Source: Thermoplasmata archaeon
GTDB taxonomy: Archaea; Thermoplasmatota; Thermoplasmata; Thermoplasmatales; Thermoplasmataceae
DNA length: 8,824 nucleotides
Assembly: GCA_021835265.1 (NCBI GenBank)
Contig: JAKBQK010000529.1
Location: 1 to 8,824, forward strand
Direction of reading: 5' to 3'
Part shown: positions 7,383-8,824 of the stretch, one piece after another
Position numbering within the stretch: position 1 is the stretch's first letter
How the letters are laid out: each line of letters begins with the position of its first letter
Notes under the pieces: model-generated
Databases searched by the model: none
The model's input: the letters and a program-made list of their open reading frames with translations, nothing else
What the model was told of the DNA's origin: nothing
Made by a program: the position numbers and the translations under genes

Positions 7383-8342
7383 TTGGGAGAAGTATATTAT
7401 CTTTTGAAATCGGGAACTCTATCAAAAATGTCCGACTCTTTGGTTTTGAAAAATGAGTACGAAAAAATCGAAATTCCTCTTGAAGCTATTGATAGATTAA
7501 TGATATTCGGAAATGTTACATTCACAACACCAGCTCTTTCTCTCCTATCAGAAAATAGCATACCCGCTATACTCTTCTCAGAAAGAGGGTGGTATATTAC
7601 CAGTGTTCAGCCTGAAAATCATCTTCAGAGCGGATGGGTTCTTGCAAAGCAGTTGGAACATTACCTAGACCATGAGAAAAGAATGTGTTTGGCAAGAAAG
7701 ATAGTGCTTGGAGCTGCGAAAAATATGAGAAAAATTACAGTCAGACTGGGAAAAGAAAAATCTCCGCTCATGGAAACTCAGATTAATTCCGCAAAAGACA
7801 TCCAAGGGTTGATGGGCGTAGAAGGAAACATTCACATAAAATACCTCGAGATATTGGATTCTAAATTACCTCTTAGATTCAAGATTAATTCAAGAACTAG
7901 GAGACCTCCGGAAAATTATACCAATTCGATGATGAGCTACTTATACTCTGTCTTATATGGAATAGTGGCTTCAGAAATATTCGGAACTCACCTTTCACCA
8001 TCTATAAGTTTCCTACATGAATTGTCTGAGAGAAGGTCAAGTCTTGCACTCGATATAGCAGAGATATTCAGGCCAATTTTTTGCGATCGTTCTATTCTGC
8101 GGTTAGTTAACCTTAAGATCATGGATGAAAGCGACTTCGTTAATGATGGTGGAGTGTTCATGAATGAGAAAGGGAAGAGAAAGTTACTGCAGGAATTCGA
8201 TAGGAAACTGCAGGAAACAACTTACGTGAATTCTTTAAGACGAAAAGTTTCAAATCGAGGTTTAATTAGACTTGAACTTTATAAATTGGAACGACACATA
8301 TTGGGGGATTCAGAATACCATCCTTATATATCTAAGGTATAA
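7383..8342 (+). CDS. cas1: Cas1 CRISPR integrase
   Basis: This is a metal-dependent integrase that joins prespacers to the leader-end repeat as part of the Cas1-Cas2 complex. The 319-residue protein is of normal length. Catalytic residues are visible: Glu147 in GVEGNIHIKY, His212 in SFLHE, and Asp224 with Glu227 in LALDIAEIFRP. The N-terminal beta domain begins GEVYYLLKSGTLSKM. No ATG fits the expected N-terminus, so I chose TTG at 7383, which has GGGGTGA 5 nt upstream. A longer version from TTG at 7368 or GTG at 7374 would overlap cas4 and swallow that SD. It follows cas4 by 5 nt and precedes cas2 by 3 nt, as in a standard adaptation module. Confidence 0.96.
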   Translation: MGEVYYLLKSGTLSKMSDSLVLKNEYEKIEIPLEAIDRLMIFGNVTFTTPALSLLSENSIPAILFSERGWYITSVQPENHLQSGWVLAKQLEHYLDHEKRMCLARKIVLGAAKNMRKITVRLGKEKSPLMETQINSAKDIQGLMGVEGNIHIKYLEILDSKLPLRFKINSRTRRPPENYTNSMMSYLYSVLYGIVASEIFGTHLSPSISFLHELSERRSSLALDIAEIFRPIFCDRSILRLVNLKIMDESDFVNDGGVFMNEKGKRKLLQEFDRKLQETTYVNSLRRKVSNRGLIRLELYKLERHILGDSEYHPYISKV

Positions 8343-8345
8343 AAG

Positions 8346-8606
8346 ATGTGGATAATACTTACTTACGATATTGAAGAAAAGAGAGTACAGGTTATTAGGA
8401 AAATATGCCTGCCGTATTTGAAATGGCTACAGAATTCAGTATTTATTGGAGAGATTACTAAAGCGAATCTCTCCATACTGATTTCAAAGCTCAAAAGTAA
8501 AATAAATGAAGAAAAGGACTCGATACAGATATTTGTATTAAGGGATGAAAAGCTCGCAAACAGAGTAACCATAGGTATTTCTAAAGAGTTTGGCAACATA
8601 ATCTAA
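8346..8606 (+). CDS. cas2: Cas2, structural partner of Cas1
   Basis: This is the small ferredoxin-fold protein whose dimer bridges two Cas1 dimers during spacer integration. At 86 residues it is of usual length. It shows the N-terminal strand ending in YDI with the conserved Asp8, the WLQNSVFIGEIT segment (from residue 27) that matches the family's second strand region, and the IQIFVLRD strand. AAGGT (8334-8338) lies 7 nt before the ATG, inside the end of cas1. It is the last gene of the operon; the leader begins at its stop codon. Confidence 0.95.
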   Translation: MWIILTYDIEEKRVQVIRKICLPYLKWLQNSVFIGEITKANLSILISKLKSKINEEKDSIQIFVLRDEKLANRVTIGISKEFGNII

Positions 8607-8636
8607 TTATTGGTTTCTATGAAGAGAGAACTCGAT

Positions 8637-8651
8637 ATTGTCATTGACAAT
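8637..8651. promoter_or_regulatory. Perfect 15-bp palindrome, possible operator
   Basis: ATTGTCATTGACAAT has two perfect 7-bp arms around one central base. It lies about 40 bp upstream of the leader TATA box and 30 bp after the cas2 stop. The size fits a dimeric winged-helix regulator site. In Sulfolobus, Csa3-type regulators bind cas and leader DNA, but no regulator gene is in this window, so the binding protein is unknown. Confidence 0.45.
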
Positions 8652-8674
8652 TAGGCCAATTTTGATAGCAAAAG

Positions 8675-8679
8675 TTTTT
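8675..8679 (+). terminator. Short T-run, weak candidate terminator of the cas operon
   Basis: TTTTT follows a TTTT run at about 8661-8663 and sits between cas2 and the array promoter. Archaeal RNA polymerase can stop at T-runs without a hairpin, but this one is short and the region is AT-rich throughout, so support is weak. Confidence 0.2.
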
Positions 8680-8680
8680 A

Positions 8681-8723
8681 GATCAAACCTTTATAAGTAA
8701 AAGACTAAAAGTCATCTTTGATC
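8681..8723. repeat. Inverted repeat GATCAAA/TTTGATC around the leader promoter
   Basis: GATCAAA (8681-8687) and TTTGATC (8717-8723) are perfect 7-bp inverted arms separated by 29 bp. They bracket the TATA box, and the right arm lies about where transcription should start. A smaller dyad, GACT-AAA-AGTC (8703-8713), lies between them. This could be a regulator site or chance in AT-rich DNA. Confidence 0.35.
8690..8697 (+). promoter_or_regulatory. Archaeal TATA box of the CRISPR array
   Basis: TTTATAAG, with the purine-containing AAAC just upstream as a possible BRE, matches the archaeal TATA consensus. Archaeal spacing would put the transcript start near 8718-8724, about 60 nt before the first repeat. 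This is the expected promoter of pre-crRNA. Confidence 0.6.
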
Positions 8724-8734
8724 ACATTTAATAG

Positions 8735-8753
8735 GAATCGAATCAATTTAATA
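8735..8753 (+). repeat. Repeat-like element in the leader
   Basis: GAATCGAA (8735-8742) and TTAATA (8748-8753) reproduce, in the same order, two blocks of the CRISPR repeat at 8785-8792 and 8795-8800. The first blocks are exactly 50 bp apart; the second are 47 bp apart owing to a 3-nt gap difference. It lacks the GGATTGAAAG end, so it is not a functional repeat. It may be a leader recognition motif or the remnant of an old repeat. Confidence 0.4.
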
Positions 8754-8780
8754 TCAGGAATAACTATGTTCTATCAACGG

Positions 8781-8824
8781 GTTAGAATCGAACCTTAATA
8801 GGATTGAAAGTCAGGGAGATAAGA
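8781..8824 (+). CRISPR. First CRISPR repeat and start of the first spacer; array cut by window end
   Basis: The repeat is placed at 8781-8810, about 30 bp, beginning GTTAGAATCGAACC and ending TTAATAGGATTGAAAG. The ATTGAAAG end is typical of archaeal repeats and would give the 8-nt crRNA 5' handle after Cas6 cleavage between 8802 and 8803. Bases 8811-8824 are the first 14 nt of the leader-proximal spacer. With one copy visible, the left boundary is uncertain (it could start at 8780) and the array cannot be proven from this window alone. The evidence is its position after cas2 and a leader, its orientation, and its 3' end. The 5' part is a near-palindrome (8780-8794). Confidence 0.78.

Larger units (their letters stand above)
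8607..8780 (+). other. CRISPR leader region
   Basis: This 174-nt AT-rich stretch between cas2 and the first repeat has no credible gene; the longest ATG frame I noticed is 11 codons (from 8619). It should carry the array promoter and the signals that direct Cas1-Cas2 to the first repeat. In order it holds a perfect palindrome (8637-8651), short T-runs, a TATA box (8690-8697) inside an inverted repeat, and a repeat-like element (from 8735). It lies on the same strand and in the same direction as the cas operon, so operon read-through into the array is possible. Confidence 0.8.

Noticed and set aside
8322..8345. TATA-like stretches (TTATATAT and TATAAAAG) just before cas2
   Set aside because: They are too close to the cas2 ATG: a start about 25 nt downstream would fall inside the gene. 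cas2 has its own SD in the operon transcript.
5484..8599. Reverse-strand open frames opposite cas3', cas4 and cas2
   Set aside because: All lie opposite well-supported cas genes and show no family motif; they are codon-composition shadows.
8619..8654. A tiny ORF of 11 codons after cas2
   Set aside because: It is too short, has no SD, and overlaps the leader palindrome.
8780..8794. A tRNA T-arm on the reverse strand (GGTTCGATTC)
   Set aside because: The T-loop resembles a consensus, but the flanking stem does not pair and no anticodon arm or acceptor stem follows. The position and ATTGAAAG end fit a CRISPR repeat better.

Overview
The window is an almost complete type I-D CRISPR-Cas locus, entirely on the + strand: eight cas genes, followed by a leader and the first CRISPR repeat. 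The DNA is AT-rich. Arginine is mostly AGA/AGG, ATA isoleucine is common, most genes follow Shine-Dalgarno (SD) sequences resembling GGAGGTGA, and the leader has an archaeal-type TATA box. These point to an archaeon. The repeat's 3' half (CCTTAATAGGATTGAAAG) resembles, from memory, repeats of Thermoplasmatales-like Euryarchaeota; that lineage guess is tentative.

Layout: cas6 (crRNA processing) is followed without a gap by cas10d (large subunit with an N-terminal HD nuclease), then csc2/cas7d (backbone), csc1/cas5d, and cas3' (helicase without an HD domain). These are the interference genes. cas4, cas1 and cas2 follow as the adaptation module. Genes abut or overlap by 4 to 11 nt, and the largest gap between cas genes is 5 nt, so this looks like one transcript whose promoter lies left of the window. 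An in-frame internal start with a good SD near the 3' end of cas10d probably yields a separate small subunit, Cas11d.

Right end: the 174 nt between cas2 and the first repeat hold no gene. They contain a perfect 15-bp palindrome, a TATA box framed by a 7-bp inverted repeat, and a degenerate copy of the repeat's 5' part about 50 bp ahead of the real repeat. One repeat and 14 nt of the first spacer are visible; the array continues beyond the window on the same strand.

How the genes would work together: Cas4-Cas1-Cas2 insert new spacers at the leader-repeat junction. Cas6 cuts the array transcript, leaving an 8-nt AUUGAAAG handle. Cas10d, Cas7d, Cas5d and Cas11d form the effector, which recruits Cas3' to unwind DNA while the HD domain of Cas10d cuts it. 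The system type is known. The unusual points are the gene order, a Cas10d without a visible zinc-finger motif, a Cas4 with His replaced by Asn in motif I, and the leader architecture.
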